A stretch of 64,000 nt of DNA from positions 3,162,001 through 3,226,000 of the forward strand of contig NZ_JYBP01000003.1 of NCBI RefSeq assembly GCF_000948285.1. Reading direction: 5' to 3'. The position numbers and the translations under genes are program-made. The stretch is from Geobacillus kaustophilus (GTDB taxonomy: Bacteria > Bacillota > Bacilli > Bacillales > Anoxybacillaceae). Shown in pieces: positions 25,946-36,007 of this stretch (within the stretch, counting starts at the first letter, position 1; every line of letters begins with the position of its first letter). Below the pieces are notes generated by a model, which worked only from the letters and a program-made list of their open reading frames with translations, was not told where the DNA came from and ran no database searches.

Positions 25946-26668
25946 ATGTTGATGGAAGAAAAAAAACTCATAGATTTGATTGATGAACTGATGACGAAGC
26001 TCGGTTCAACGGAGCCTGCCCGCCCACGCGGTCGTTGGGTGGAAGCGACAAAAAGCAAAAGTTCACCGTCGAAGAAACCGCGCCGCTCCAAAACCGCCTA
26101 CCAGCTGAAAATTTCATTAAACGGCATCCGTCCGCCCATCTGGCGCCGCGTCCTTGTGCCCGGGCACGCCACGTTTGACCAGCTTCATTTGGCCATCCAA
26201 GAAGCGATGGGATGGGAGCAAGCGCATTTATATGAATTCGAATTCGGCGATATCGTCATCGGCATTCCCGATGACTGGGACTTTTACGAATTTGGGAAAA
26301 TGTTCGAAGACGCGCGCCGCACCACGCTCGAACAATGGCTCAAGAAAGAAAAACAAAAATTTCAGTACACGTACGATTTTGGCGACTACTGGCGCCACAC
26401 CATCACCGTCGAAAAGATCGAGACGCTCCCGAAACCGCTAGAACGCGCCACTTGCCTGAAAGGAAAACGGGCGTGCCCTCCCGAGGATTGCGGCGGCGTC
26501 TATGGCTATCTGGAACTGCTCGAGTCAGCCGCAAACAAAGATTCCCTTGCCGACCCAGAACTGCGCGAACGGCTCGACTGGATGTACGAAATGAAAGGCG
26601 ACGATTTTGACCCGGATGCCTTTGACGTCGAGGAAGCCAACAAGCGGCTGGCCTATATCCAATTTTGA
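25946..26668 (+). CDS. Plasmid pRiA4b ORF-3-like protein
   Basis: 240 residues. After a ~45-residue charged, lysine/serine-rich N-terminus comes the PRiA4_ORF3-type domain: YQLKISLNGIRPPIWRRVLV, FDQLHLAIQEAMGWEQAHLYEF and the later FQYTYDFGDYWRHTI are family signatures. The function of the family is unknown; it recurs in mobile and host genomes. AAAGGAGAACG sits before the ATG. It points toward a shared terminator with the SEC-C gene downstream. Confidence 0.85.
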   Translation: MLMEEKKLIDLIDELMTKLGSTEPARPRGRWVEATKSKSSPSKKPRRSKTAYQLKISLNGIRPPIWRRVLVPGHATFDQLHLAIQEAMGWEQAHLYEFEFGDIVIGIPDDWDFYEFGKMFEDARRTTLEQWLKKEKQKFQYTYDFGDYWRHTITVEKIETLPKPLERATCLKGKRACPPEDCGGVYGYLELLESAANKDSLADPELRERLDWMYEMKGDDFDPDAFDVEEANKRLAYIQF

Positions 26669-26719
26669 CACTCCACGCGGCTGAAACCGTGGGATGAGAG
26701 ACGACCGCAACACTCTAAA

Positions 26720-26753
26720 GCGGCCCCTGTCCCGCCAAGCGGGCAGGGGCCGC
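26720..26753. terminator. Bidirectional terminator hairpin
   Basis: Stem GCGGCCCCTG / CAGGGGCCGC with an inner CCGC/GCGG pair, between two converging genes. Confidence 0.8.
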
Positions 26754-26774
26754 TTCCGCATTCATCGGGGACGC

Positions 26775-28973
26775 CTACGGCCGGCGGATCAAACGAGCCG
26801 CCGATGCACGCACTCGCTCTTGAAGCGCGGACAGTTCTTTCTCCACCTTGTCCGGCCGCTCTTTCAGCGCTTGAAGCCACGGCTCCAAGTACGGAGAGAA
26901 AGCCGGCGGGTACGCGCGGGCAAGATCGCTCACCTTGCCGTTGCGATCCACCACGGCGATTATATACATGCCGGGCAAAAGATGCGGCTCTGCTCGCTCC
27001 GGAACATCCCATGTCACCGTTCGGTTATGGACAAGCCAATCAAGCACCGCTTTCCCCCGCTCTACGTACTTGACGCGGAAAAAGGAGAAATCAACGGAAA
27101 GAGGAACGGGCAAGCCAAACGAATGCGCAAATTGCCAAACCGCCAGTTTCTCATTAGCCTCGCCTCTCTCCGTTCCCCATTCATCCAGCAAAGCAAAACA
27201 ATGTTCCAATTCGCTTCTGACATCTTCCAAAACGGCGCAAACGGCTTTTCGATGCTTCGTTCCATAACGGCGATCCAGCCATCCGGCCAGCTCAGGAAGC
27301 ATATCAAGCGCTTGGCTCACTGCTTCCCATGGAAGCGAATTCCATCTTGTAGGGATTTGCTCGACGATGCATTGTTTCCAATCTTCTTCTCCTACGTCCC
27401 CCCACGATGAAAACGACCGGCCCTCCATATATTCGCACAGCAGCAGAACAACGAGCAAACATGTCTCTTTGATTTCTTCTGCTTTTTCATTCATGGCGAT
27501 TTCGTTATAAAACGTCAACAAGTCATCAGTGAAAAACATTCCTTCCCATTCCGTCCGGATCCACAATGTGTCGGTTTCTTCCGGACCAAGCCATTTCATT
27601 TTCCATAAGTCCGAAGAGCGGTGCGACGTATCAAACGGAGATAGAGGCAATCCATAACGGGAGCGAATGTGATTCACTCCTATGGACACCGGCAAATTCG
27701 CTCGTTCTTGCATGTTAAACAAATTGAATTCATACACTTTCAGCCACTCATCAACTTCTTGAACATGCCCTTCACGCGCCATTTCATGGGGGGTTTTCCC
27801 ATTCCATTGCTCATGCGGGACATGAAGGGCTTTTTCCAATTGAACGGCCAGCCCGGCCAGCGTCCCAGCCCAAGGAGGAGAGCCGGGCTCTGGATCAATA
27901 TGAAACGAAACGTTTTCTACCCCTTTGCGGCGCAAAATGCCTTCTGTCTGCCGTTTTCGTTCTTTTAGGGAATACCCGAACGCCCGCAGCAACGACACAA
28001 GCTGTTCGGCCGTTTGTTCCTTCTCAGTAGACAACACAAGCCGCGACCGATGAGCCGATAATGAACCGCCTAGTTCAAACACACGAATCGGTTCAGGGGA
28101 AAACAACCCGATATAATGGTACACATTGGTGCACCATGAACCTTCCACCTTTTCCCCATCGTCGTTGTCAATCTGAGCCCGTCCGATCGAAGCGAGCTTC
28201 CTCACTGCCTCAGCGGCTTCCTTACATTCATATTCATAAGTCCACCGCGTTCGTTCCTCTTGTACATCGTCTGGCATCGGGGGATAAGCTACATCGACGA
28301 TATCGAGAAAATGCTCAACGGCTACCTTGTCATATGGCCAGCCGGTTTGCGTCAACAAGGAGCGAATGTTCTCTTCCGCCCGTTCCACGCCCTTCGGATC
28401 AACAATCGATGATACACCACAAACATAATACCCGCCGTCAAATGGCTCCAAAAAGGCAAACATGCCGCCCCACGGACGAACAATCTCCAACGTCTCGCAA
28501 TACGGCATAAGGAGTCTCTCACCCGTCAGCCGGTCGATCGCCACTCCTCCTTCATCATGCAAATCGACAAATTGCACAAGGCGCGGCACAAGCCGAACCC
28601 AGCGGTCCAACATTTCCTTGAGTTCTGGAGACAGGCGACGCCCTTTTTCCTCTTGAAACCATTCAATGCCGCGCAATCCATTCGGATAACGATGGAGAAA
28701 AAAGCGCCAAAGCGTCTCAAACACCTTCAACTCTTCACGATGATCCTTTTGTTCGATCATTTGGCGAAACATACGGGTTACCGCTTCACGTTCATCATAA
28801 GACAGCGATTCATCCAAAAAACGCTGCACCATTTGCGACAGCTCATATTTTTGGTCAAAAAAGCGGCGCTGCCGCATCCGCTTGATTTCATGCTGCTGTT
28901 GTTTGTTCATGCAGCACTTCTTATACTTTTTCCCGCTTCCGCACGGGCACGGATCATTTCGACCGATCGACAT
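26775..28973 (-). CDS. Large SEC-C motif protein
   Basis: 732 residues. The extreme N-terminus is a SEC-C zinc motif, GRNDPCPCGSGKKYKKCC (residues ~4-21), as at the end of SecA and in YecA-like proteins. The remainder is soluble, rich in Trp, Glu and Arg, with no recognisable catalytic motif; a short ankyrin-like stretch (TPHEMAREGHVQEVDEW) occurs near 400. It has a paralogue-like neighbour with the same N-terminal motif. A shortened repeat copy forms its leader. Function unknown. Confidence 0.7.
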   Translation of the reverse strand: MSIGRNDPCPCGSGKKYKKCCMNKQQQHEIKRMRQRRFFDQKYELSQMVQRFLDESLSYDEREAVTRMFRQMIEQKDHREELKVFETLWRFFLHRYPNGLRGIEWFQEEKGRRLSPELKEMLDRWVRLVPRLVQFVDLHDEGGVAIDRLTGERLLMPYCETLEIVRPWGGMFAFLEPFDGGYYVCGVSSIVDPKGVERAEENIRSLLTQTGWPYDKVAVEHFLDIVDVAYPPMPDDVQEERTRWTYEYECKEAAEAVRKLASIGRAQIDNDDGEKVEGSWCTNVYHYIGLFSPEPIRVFELGGSLSAHRSRLVLSTEKEQTAEQLVSLLRAFGYSLKERKRQTEGILRRKGVENVSFHIDPEPGSPPWAGTLAGLAVQLEKALHVPHEQWNGKTPHEMAREGHVQEVDEWLKVYEFNLFNMQERANLPVSIGVNHIRSRYGLPLSPFDTSHRSSDLWKMKWLGPEETDTLWIRTEWEGMFFTDDLLTFYNEIAMNEKAEEIKETCLLVVLLLCEYMEGRSFSSWGDVGEEDWKQCIVEQIPTRWNSLPWEAVSQALDMLPELAGWLDRRYGTKHRKAVCAVLEDVRSELEHCFALLDEWGTERGEANEKLAVWQFAHSFGLPVPLSVDFSFFRVKYVERGKAVLDWLVHNRTVTWDVPERAEPHLLPGMYIIAVVDRNGKVSDLARAYPPAFSPYLEPWLQALKERPDKVEKELSALQERVRASAARLIRRP

Positions 28974-28984
28974 GCATTGTCCTC

Positions 28985-29056
28985 CCTTCTAATCTTTCCT
29001 TTTCAAAACGTCGATCAATGCCGCACATCAAATGGTTGTTTTTCACCAGCCTTTTA
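28985..29056 (-). repeat. 140-bp repeat family, shortened copy D
   Basis: In the sense of the minus-strand genes it begins CTAAAAGGCTGGTGAAAAAC (overlapping the stop codon of the upstream SEC-C gene) and continues with CAACCATTTGATGTGCGGC, then reaches the GGGAGG ribosome-binding site of the next SEC-C gene. About 70 bp of the interior is missing relative to copies A-C. Confidence 0.5.
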
Positions 29057-30343
29057 GATGAAGCCCCGATCGGTGAACATCTCCCACGCTAAATCGCGGA
29101 GCTCCTCGCGCAATTCTTTTTCATTCACTCCCTCAAGCAGCCCTTCTTTCCGCCACGAACGGATGGCTCGATCAATATGACGGTTGACTCGCTTCTCGTC
29201 CCATCCTTCACGCATCAACATAAGATCCATGTCATCGATCCATTCATCGATGCGCGCATCGAGCTCATCCCCGTCCTCTTCGAACCAGTCTTCCTCCCAG
29301 TCATCGAGCCATTCCTCGTCGTCTTCATCATCGACAGCCATCAGGAAAAACTCCAACGCCGCCGACCGCACATCTTGGGACATCACGTCATACCGATCGG
29401 CAATGTCTTCCACATCCGATCCTTCTGCCTTCATCAAATGACCGGCCACATGGCGGAGCGCCGCAGCGTAGACGGGAACAGAATAAGGAAGGCGGGACGT
29501 TTTTCCGCAATAGAGCGCCCATATGGCGAAAGCTTGATTGAGCAGCGCCGCTGGCGCCTCCGGCTCGTTTTCATCCAGCTCGCGAATGACGTCGGCTTGT
29601 TTCGGATCATCCCATTTGAACTGTTTGGCAAACTGCCAAAGCCACTCCAGCAACATGGCGGAAAACACATCAACAAACTGATAACCCATCCATGAAGCCG
29701 CCGACTGACCGCTCCACTCCGCTTCTTTTTGAATCGCCCGAAGCAATCGCTCTTTCCCTGATGCTGGGAACGGAAACACCGTCGTGAAATACGTGAACAC
29801 TTCCTGGTACGGGACAAGGAAGCCGAACACCGCATCCCCTTTTTCGATCACGTTCGGCCATTGATAGGAAGCCAATAAATGGACGTTCCTTTCCTCTCCC
29901 GTCAACAAATCCCGGACAACGGGGCGATTTTCATCATCATAGCCGATGAACTCGCCAAGCGACGGAACGGCTCCTTCCCACCTCTCGATGTGAGCTTGAA
30001 CGGACGAGCGCCACCGCTCCCAATGACGGCTTTTCCGGTAAGCGGAAAAGATCGTTTGTCCTGTTTCATCAAGCGGCCAACAAAACAACATCCAGTTCAC
30101 CGCCATGATCTGCACGCCAAGCTCGAGTTCCTCCGGCATCTCTTCAAGCGGGAACTGGCCCAAAAGTTCTTCCGCCTCCCTCTCATACCGCTGCAAGACA
30201 AACTGACGCATATCATTCATGCATTCGATCAACTCACGGTCAATCAACGACGCAATCGACACCGCCTCTTTTTTTCCACAACAATGCTTGTACTTTTTTC
30301 CGCTTCCGCACGGACATGGTTCGTTTCGCGGCACTGCCGCCAT
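29054..30343 (-). CDS. SEC-C motif protein
   Basis: 429 residues. N-terminal zinc motif PRNEPCPCGSGKKYKHCC, then a helical, acidic protein with a strongly acidic run near residue 340 (DDEDDEEWLDDWEEDWFEED) and an arginine-rich C-terminal part. It shares with its neighbour the plan of a SEC-C head plus a long body, and the two may have a common origin. It lies upstream of that neighbour on the same strand, about 80 nt apart. Function unknown. Confidence 0.7.
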   Translation of the reverse strand: MAAVPRNEPCPCGSGKKYKHCCGKKEAVSIASLIDRELIECMNDMRQFVLQRYEREAEELLGQFPLEEMPEELELGVQIMAVNWMLFCWPLDETGQTIFSAYRKSRHWERWRSSVQAHIERWEGAVPSLGEFIGYDDENRPVVRDLLTGEERNVHLLASYQWPNVIEKGDAVFGFLVPYQEVFTYFTTVFPFPASGKERLLRAIQKEAEWSGQSAASWMGYQFVDVFSAMLLEWLWQFAKQFKWDDPKQADVIRELDENEPEAPAALLNQAFAIWALYCGKTSRLPYSVPVYAAALRHVAGHLMKAEGSDVEDIADRYDVMSQDVRSAALEFFLMAVDDEDDEEWLDDWEEDWFEEDGDELDARIDEWIDDMDLMLMREGWDEKRVNRHIDRAIRSWRKEGLLEGVNEKELREELRDLAWEMFTDRGFI

Positions 30344-30556
30344 ATTCGATGCACCTGCTTTCTCTTAAACTTAGGCTTTGCCTATTTCCATTATACCATC
30401 ATTGGCAGAAGATATATCATCGTCAGCTTTTCTACCTACACATTCCCAGCAACAAATGCAGAAGACAGGCCGCTTCCACCGGGAATCGCATAGCGTTCCC
30501 CATTTCGACATGCTATAATTAAATGATAGGGAAATGAACGGAAAGGACGAACCGAC

Positions 30557-32203
30557 ATGCTGCAAACGACCATTTCCAAACCGCTTTTGCAACAGGCGGC
30601 TGGCGAATTGCTGAAAGAATTGCCGTTTTCTATTTTCCATCATCTCATTCAAAAAGGGCGCGACTTGTCAAGAAACGGGTTGGTCTATAACGTCATGGTC
30701 ATCAACAGCCACGAAGTGGAAGGGGTCGTTTCTGACATCACCCCCCATGAGGTCATGCTCGACTTAGCCAACATCACCCGCCGCCATCGCTGTCCATGCG
30801 GGACAGAAGGACTATGCCCGCACATTTTGGCGCTGTTTTTTTACATATACGGCAATGTGTTGGACAGCGGCGAGCTGTTCCGCCTGTGGAAAAAAGGCCA
30901 AATCGAAGCGTTGCGCAAAGAGGCGCCCGCTGCTAATGAGCAGGAGCCGCTCGCTCAAAAAAGGGTGGGGAAACCGACTGCCCTTTCCATCACTCCAAAT
31001 GAAACCGTCGAAGATTGGTGGAACCAATTTGAGAAACAGTATCAAGACTTTTTCTCCCGCCATCAAAACGGCCAAAACTGGCCGTACCGTTTGGCCTTCC
31101 AGCTTCTCCCGAAGCTGGGCAAAAACGAAGGGAAGCAAGCCGGCGCCCGCCCGCTGCGGGAGCTTCATGCCGCTCTCTTTTTATTGGAGAAGCTTCGGCA
31201 GTACGGGGAGGATCAAGGTTGGAATGACGGCGGATTCGCCTCTTACGGGCAGTTTTCCTGGCAGCAGGACGTCAACCATGTCGCCGACCGCACCTTTGAC
31301 GCCCTAGAACAATTGTCTGGCAAATCGCTGCCGCGGTCGCTCAACGCATTGATCGAACAGACAATTCCGTACGTGCGTGATCTATTGTTTTTGGACGGGG
31401 CGCTGTCATCGTTCGGCTATGACTTTTACACAACCGCGTGGGAGTTGTTGTTCACCAAGCCCGCATGGCGGCAGGAAGAACGGGCCGAACTCCTTCGGCT
31501 CGCCCATGAACAAGGCAGCACCCGCGCCGCCATGGCGGCGGCCCACCTTTCCTTCCTGCTTGGCGAAGACGACGAAGCGATGGCGCTTTACCGTGCGTTC
31601 CCCGAACAAGCAGGCCTGTTTTTGATTGAATGGATCGGACGGTTCATCCAAAACGGCCTCGTGAAGCGGTTTGAAGCCGTTTGGGAAAAGGGGAAGGAGG
31701 ATTGGCCCCTTTACCTTTCCCACTTGCCTCACCTCATCCGGGGCAGTTTTTTGGACGAAGCGGTTCATTTGTTTGAAATGTATGCCCGCCAACGAAATCG
31801 CCCGAATGCATGGGAGGAGTTTTTGCAGCGAAGCCTCCCTTACAGCGTGAACCATTACACCAATTTTTTGTATCAGCAAGGACGCTACCGGGAAGTCGTC
31901 GACCTGTTTTTATGGGTAAACATCACCGCCGATGAATTGCATCCGCAGCTGCTCAAAACATTGCAAGCCCGTGGAGCGGAACTGGTGATGCCGCTATATC
32001 ATCGGGCCGTGATGAAGCGACTCGAAGAAAAAAACCGGGCGAGCTACCAAAGGGCGGTCCGCCACTTGAAAACGCTGCGGACTCATTACCGTTCGATGAA
32101 GCGGCTCGATCAATGGGAAGCGTATCTTGAGCAGCTGCTCGCCAAAACGGCGCGCCTGCGCGCGTTTCATGAAGAATTGAAGAAAGGAAAATTGCTTCCA
32201 TGA
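30557..32203 (+). CDS. ywqB: SWIM zinc-finger protein, partner of an SNF2 helicase
   Basis: 548 residues. The SWIM motif CxCx5CxH is at ~79-89 (RCPCGTEGLCPHILALFFY); the rest is alpha-helical and TPR-like. In B. subtilis the pair YwqB/YwqA has the same make-up. The stop overlaps the start of the helicase gene by 4 nt (ATGA), so the two proteins are likely made in step and may act together on DNA or nucleoprotein. The symbol is by resemblance only. AAAGGACG precedes the ATG. Confidence 0.85.
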   Translation: MLQTTISKPLLQQAAGELLKELPFSIFHHLIQKGRDLSRNGLVYNVMVINSHEVEGVVSDITPHEVMLDLANITRRHRCPCGTEGLCPHILALFFYIYGNVLDSGELFRLWKKGQIEALRKEAPAANEQEPLAQKRVGKPTALSITPNETVEDWWNQFEKQYQDFFSRHQNGQNWPYRLAFQLLPKLGKNEGKQAGARPLRELHAALFLLEKLRQYGEDQGWNDGGFASYGQFSWQQDVNHVADRTFDALEQLSGKSLPRSLNALIEQTIPYVRDLLFLDGALSSFGYDFYTTAWELLFTKPAWRQEERAELLRLAHEQGSTRAAMAAAHLSFLLGEDDEAMALYRAFPEQAGLFLIEWIGRFIQNGLVKRFEAVWEKGKEDWPLYLSHLPHLIRGSFLDEAVHLFEMYARQRNRPNAWEEFLQRSLPYSVNHYTNFLYQQGRYREVVDLFLWVNITADELHPQLLKTLQARGAELVMPLYHRAVMKRLEEKNRASYQRAVRHLKTLRTHYRSMKRLDQWEAYLEQLLAKTARLRAFHEELKKGKLLP

Positions 32204-34962
32204 AGGCATTGGAGACGATTCAGATTTCCTGCAGATGGAATGAAGAGATTCGATGTTTCGAGCTCTCGGGTTCCACCCATCCCTCATCATGGGTTTCGCC
32301 TTTATTTGCCTGGCACGAAGAAACATTTTACGGCACCATGATGGATGTCGAGCACGACATCGTGCGGCTGTCGCCGTGGCAGGCGCTCACCCTGTTCGCG
32401 TTGCGTCCGCACTCGCGCTTTTCCGTCATTGAATGGGCAGACGAATTCACCGCCCAATTGGAAGAGTGGGCGAGACACATTTGGAATGGGTTGAAGGAAC
32501 GCCGCTTCCTTCCAGACGCTTCCCTTTGGAAAAGCACAGGCGGCGCATGGAGCGAAGCGGGTCGCACCCGTTGGCGCAGCACGGACGATGATCCCGATCC
32601 GTTCGTCGCCACATGGCGGTCGCTTGCGGTCGCCGACTGGCTCTCACGCGACCCGGAGCTTCGCAGCATTTGGGAAGAAATCGTCCGCACGTATCCGTTG
32701 ATCACATCCCGTGGCGACCAATGGACCGGAACGGAAGACGACTGGCTGGAACAAATCGGCTGGCTCGGCGACCGGCCTCCGTTTGTCGTCGGGCTGCGCC
32801 TCATTGAACCGTCCGAGGGCGGCGACGTATGGACGCTTGAGCCCGTGCTGATCGCCATCGATGACAGCTCCATCGCGCCCGCACGCGACATTCCGCGTGC
32901 TTGGCGGCCGTATGAATCATCGGTCCAACGCGCCATCCGCCGCATCCGCGCGATCGTGCCGTGGCTTGGCGATGAAAACGAGTCTTTGCTTCATGAACTG
33001 TCCGACGAACAAGCATGGCGCTTTTTATCCGAAGAAAGCTTAAAGCTCACAGAAGCAGGCGTCCGCCTGTTGCTCCCTGACTGGTGGCACGACATCCGCC
33101 AGGCGCAGCTGTCGATCAAAGCGAAGCTGGCGCCTTCCGTCACCGCGGAATCATTATTCGGCCTTGAGCGCCTCGCCGAGTTTGACTGGCGGGTGGCGAC
33201 TAACGGCATCGAGCTGACCGAAGAGGAGTTTGCCGCTTTGGCGGAACAAAAGCGGCGCCTCATCCGCCTGCGCGGCCAATGGCTCATTCTCGATCCCGCT
33301 CTTGTCCGCCGCGCGCAGGCGCTCATGGAAAAGGCAAAAAAAGAAGGGGTGCCGATCCATGAACTCGTCGCCCAGACGCTGCTCACCGAAGCGGACGGAC
33401 ACGATGAGGCGGGAGAAGATGAGATCGCCATTCGCATTGATGTGCACCATCAGTTTCGGGTGTTCGTCCAACAGCTGCAAAACATCGACGAACTTCCCGC
33501 CGTCGCCGTGCCGCCGTCGTTTCGCGGCACGCTCCGCCCATATCAGCAGCGCGGCGTCGACTGGCTCGTCTTCTTGCGCCGCTTTGGCTTTGGCGCTTGC
33601 TTGGCCGATGACATGGGGCTTGGCAAAACGGTGCAACTCCTTGCCTATTTGACCTATGTAAAAGAAACGGAACGTCCGAACACACCGGCGCTTCTCATCT
33701 GCCCGACAAGTGTGATCGGAAACTGGCAAAAGGAATGCGCCCGCTTTACCCCAGACTTGCGCATCTATGTCCACCACGGACCGAACCGGGCGAAAAACGA
33801 AGCGTTCGCGCAAACGGCAGGCGAGGCCGATCTCGTCATTACGTCTTACAGCCTTGCTCATTTGGATCATGACGATTTAAAACAGATGCACTGGCATACG
33901 ATTTGCCTTGATGAAGCGCAAAACATCAAAAACGCGCAAACGAAACAAGCGCGCGCCATCCGCCGCCTGCATGGGAACCATAAAATCGCCTTGTCCGGCA
34001 CGCCGGTTGAGAACCGCCTAAGCGAACTTTGGAGCATCTTCCACTTTCTCAACCCAGGCTATCTCGGCAGCCAAGCGGAATTTGAGCGCCGCTTTGCCGG
34101 ACCGATCGAAAGAGAAGGGAATGCCCGCAAAAAAGCGGCGCTGCAGGCGCTCATCCGCCCGTTTTTGCTGCGGCGGACGAAAACGGATGAAGCCGTCGCC
34201 CTCAACTTGCCGGACAAAATCGAACAAAAAGAATATTGCCCGCTCACAGCCGAACAGGCGGCTTTGTACGAGCAGCTTGTCAACGACACGCTTGAACGGG
34301 CTAAAGAAGCCAGTCCGTTTGCGCGGCGCGGATTGATTTTGCAGATGTTAAACGGCATCAAACAAATTTGCGACCATCCCGCCCTCTATTTAAAAGAGCG
34401 CCATCCACGCCAGCTCGTCGAACGGTCGCACAAGCTCGAAAAGCTCATCGAACTCATCGAACAAATCCGCGCCAACGACGAGTCGTGCCTCATCTTCACC
34501 CAATACGTGCGGATGGGCGAGATGATCCAAGAGCTGCTTACCGACTTGTTTAACGAACCGGTGTTGTTTTTGCATGGCGGCGTCCCAAAACAAACGCGCG
34601 ACCGGATGGTGGATGAGTTCCAAGCGCGAAAAGCACCGATCTTCCTTTTGTCGCTCAAAGCGGGCGGCACCGGCCTCAACTTGACAGCCGCCAACCACGT
34701 CATCCATTTCGACCGCTGGTGGAACCCGGCTGTGGAAAACCAAGCGACCGACCGCGCCTACCGCATCGGACAGACGAAATTCGTCCACGTCCATAAACTG
34801 ATTGCGACAGGGACGATCGAGGAAAAAATCGACGAGATGCTCGAACAAAAGCAAGCGCTCGCTGACATCATCACCGAAGGCGAGGCGTGGATTACGGAAT
34901 TGTCTGATGAAGAACTGCGCGACTTGCTCGCCTTATCCGCGGCGGCGAAAGGAGGCGCTTGA
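32200..34962 (+). CDS. ywqA: SNF2-family DEAD-like helicase/ATPase
   Basis: 920 residues. The N-terminal ~420 residues are of the SNF2-associated bacterial type; the ATPase starts with LRPYQQRGVDWLVFLRRFGF. Motif I DDMGLGKTVQ (~470), motif II DEAQ in ICLDEAQNIKN (~570), motif III LSGTPVENRL, motif V GGTGLNLTAA and motif VI QATDRAYRIGQ are all present, so it should hydrolyse ATP. Bacterial members of this type (RapA-like, YwqA) act on DNA or RNA polymerase, but the exact role is unsettled. Confidence 0.93.
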   Translation: MKALETIQISCRWNEEIRCFELSGSTHPSSWVSPLFAWHEETFYGTMMDVEHDIVRLSPWQALTLFALRPHSRFSVIEWADEFTAQLEEWARHIWNGLKERRFLPDASLWKSTGGAWSEAGRTRWRSTDDDPDPFVATWRSLAVADWLSRDPELRSIWEEIVRTYPLITSRGDQWTGTEDDWLEQIGWLGDRPPFVVGLRLIEPSEGGDVWTLEPVLIAIDDSSIAPARDIPRAWRPYESSVQRAIRRIRAIVPWLGDENESLLHELSDEQAWRFLSEESLKLTEAGVRLLLPDWWHDIRQAQLSIKAKLAPSVTAESLFGLERLAEFDWRVATNGIELTEEEFAALAEQKRRLIRLRGQWLILDPALVRRAQALMEKAKKEGVPIHELVAQTLLTEADGHDEAGEDEIAIRIDVHHQFRVFVQQLQNIDELPAVAVPPSFRGTLRPYQQRGVDWLVFLRRFGFGACLADDMGLGKTVQLLAYLTYVKETERPNTPALLICPTSVIGNWQKECARFTPDLRIYVHHGPNRAKNEAFAQTAGEADLVITSYSLAHLDHDDLKQMHWHTICLDEAQNIKNAQTKQARAIRRLHGNHKIALSGTPVENRLSELWSIFHFLNPGYLGSQAEFERRFAGPIEREGNARKKAALQALIRPFLLRRTKTDEAVALNLPDKIEQKEYCPLTAEQAALYEQLVNDTLERAKEASPFARRGLILQMLNGIKQICDHPALYLKERHPRQLVERSHKLEKLIELIEQIRANDESCLIFTQYVRMGEMIQELLTDLFNEPVLFLHGGVPKQTRDRMVDEFQARKAPIFLLSLKAGGTGLNLTAANHVIHFDRWWNPAVENQATDRAYRIGQTKFVHVHKLIATGTIEEKIDEMLEQKQALADIITEGEAWITELSDEELRDLLALSAAAKGGA

Positions 34963-34964
34963 TC

Positions 34965-35081
34965 ATGCCGGAAGAAAAACCAAAACGGAAGAAAAAACCG
35001 GTGGAAAATCCGTGGGAGAAATTGCTGAAGCGAATGGAAGAAAAGCTGAACGAGCGGGAAAAGCGGCAAAAGCAACCGTAA
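34965..35081 (+). CDS. 38-residue charged protein at the end of the SWIM-SNF2 operon
   Basis: 38 residues, about half Lys/Arg/Glu (for example EKLLKRMEEKLNEREKRQ), predicted to be one amphipathic helix. AAAGGAGG lies upstream of the ATG and the gene starts 2 nt after the helicase stop, so it should be translated from the same mRNA. No family recognised. It could be a helicase accessory peptide. Confidence 0.6.
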   Translation: MPEEKPKRKKKPVENPWEKLLKRMEEKLNEREKRQKQP

Positions 35082-35131
35082 AGGGACATCACGCGGGCGA
35101 TGAACGCCGCCCCGATCCCGTTGGACACCAA

Positions 35132-35159
35132 AACAGCGTGGGATTGTTCCCACGCTGTT
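35132..35159 (+). terminator. Terminator of the SWIM-SNF2 operon
   Basis: Perfect 12-bp stem AACAGCGTGGGA / TCCCACGCTGTT with a 4-nt loop; weak T tail. Confidence 0.75.
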
Positions 35160-35188
35160 CGCTTGCAAGCCGTTCTCTTTGCGCCTCG

Positions 35189-35752
35189 TCAATGGAACAA
35201 TTCAGCCATGTCGACCTCAAGCCCCGGAAAATACGCAGAGCGTACCGTACCGGATTTGACTTGGACATCAGCTTGCTCATATAGCCGCTCCTCATTGAGC
35301 GTATACACCATCACGGCCTGTTTCATCGGATTGACGATCCAGTACTCATGGACGCCGCGCGCCATGTACAAATGGAACTTTGTGACGAGATCGTGCGCCT
35401 GGTTTGATGGGCTTAAAATCTCGACGATCAGCGGCGGAACCCCAATATACTTCGTTCCATCCAACTCTTTTTCGCCGCAAATGACCGTCAAATCGGGAAC
35501 GACCACGTTTCGTTCCCCTGTTTGCTCATCAACCAACTCCACATCGAGCGGCGCCGCCAACACATGGCATGGCTTTCCTCGAAAAAACAAACTGAACTGA
35601 AAATGAAGCCGGCTCAAGATCAACTGATGACGAACGCTGGGTGACGGGGTCATATACACGGCCCCATCAATATATTCTAAACGCTCATCGCTTTGTTCAC
35701 GCAGGACCCAATAGCGCTCATACGACACACCAAAAGCAAGCGGCAAGGACAA
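35189..35752 (-). CDS. Uma2-family (DUF820) putative endonuclease
   Basis: 187 residues, the normal size. A PD-(D/E)xK core is suggested by VVPDLTVIC followed by PPLIVEILSPSN; the typical YIDGAVYMTPSPSVRHQ start and YMARGVHEYWIVNP helix also fit. The start is a TTG at 35750-35752 with GGGGAGGGG upstream. Uma2 proteins are abundant in cyanobacteria and thermophiles and of uncertain function. It is not obviously part of an operon. Confidence 0.88.
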   Translation of the reverse strand: MSLPLAFGVSYERYWVLREQSDERLEYIDGAVYMTPSPSVRHQLILSRLHFQFSLFFRGKPCHVLAAPLDVELVDEQTGERNVVVPDLTVICGEKELDGTKYIGVPPLIVEILSPSNQAHDLVTKFHLYMARGVHEYWIVNPMKQAVMVYTLNEERLYEQADVQVKSGTVRSAYFPGLEVDMAELFH

Positions 35753-36007
35753 TGAAGGCCCCTCCCCATTCCCTTTTTTCTCAGTATACCGGATGGCTTC
35801 GGAAGGGGCAATGGGAGAGGAAAATGGTCTTCCCTAGGAGAGCAACGCAACTCCGATTACCGCTCTGCCCTACCCTACGAACAGGTCATGTTCATGTCAA
35901 ACCGAAGTCCTTCGCACAAGGCGAGAAACATTGCCGGCCAAATGTGAAAAAGGATCGGCCGCCAACCTTCCTCATCAAGAGAAGGTCTGTCGCACCGATC
36001 CTGTTCG

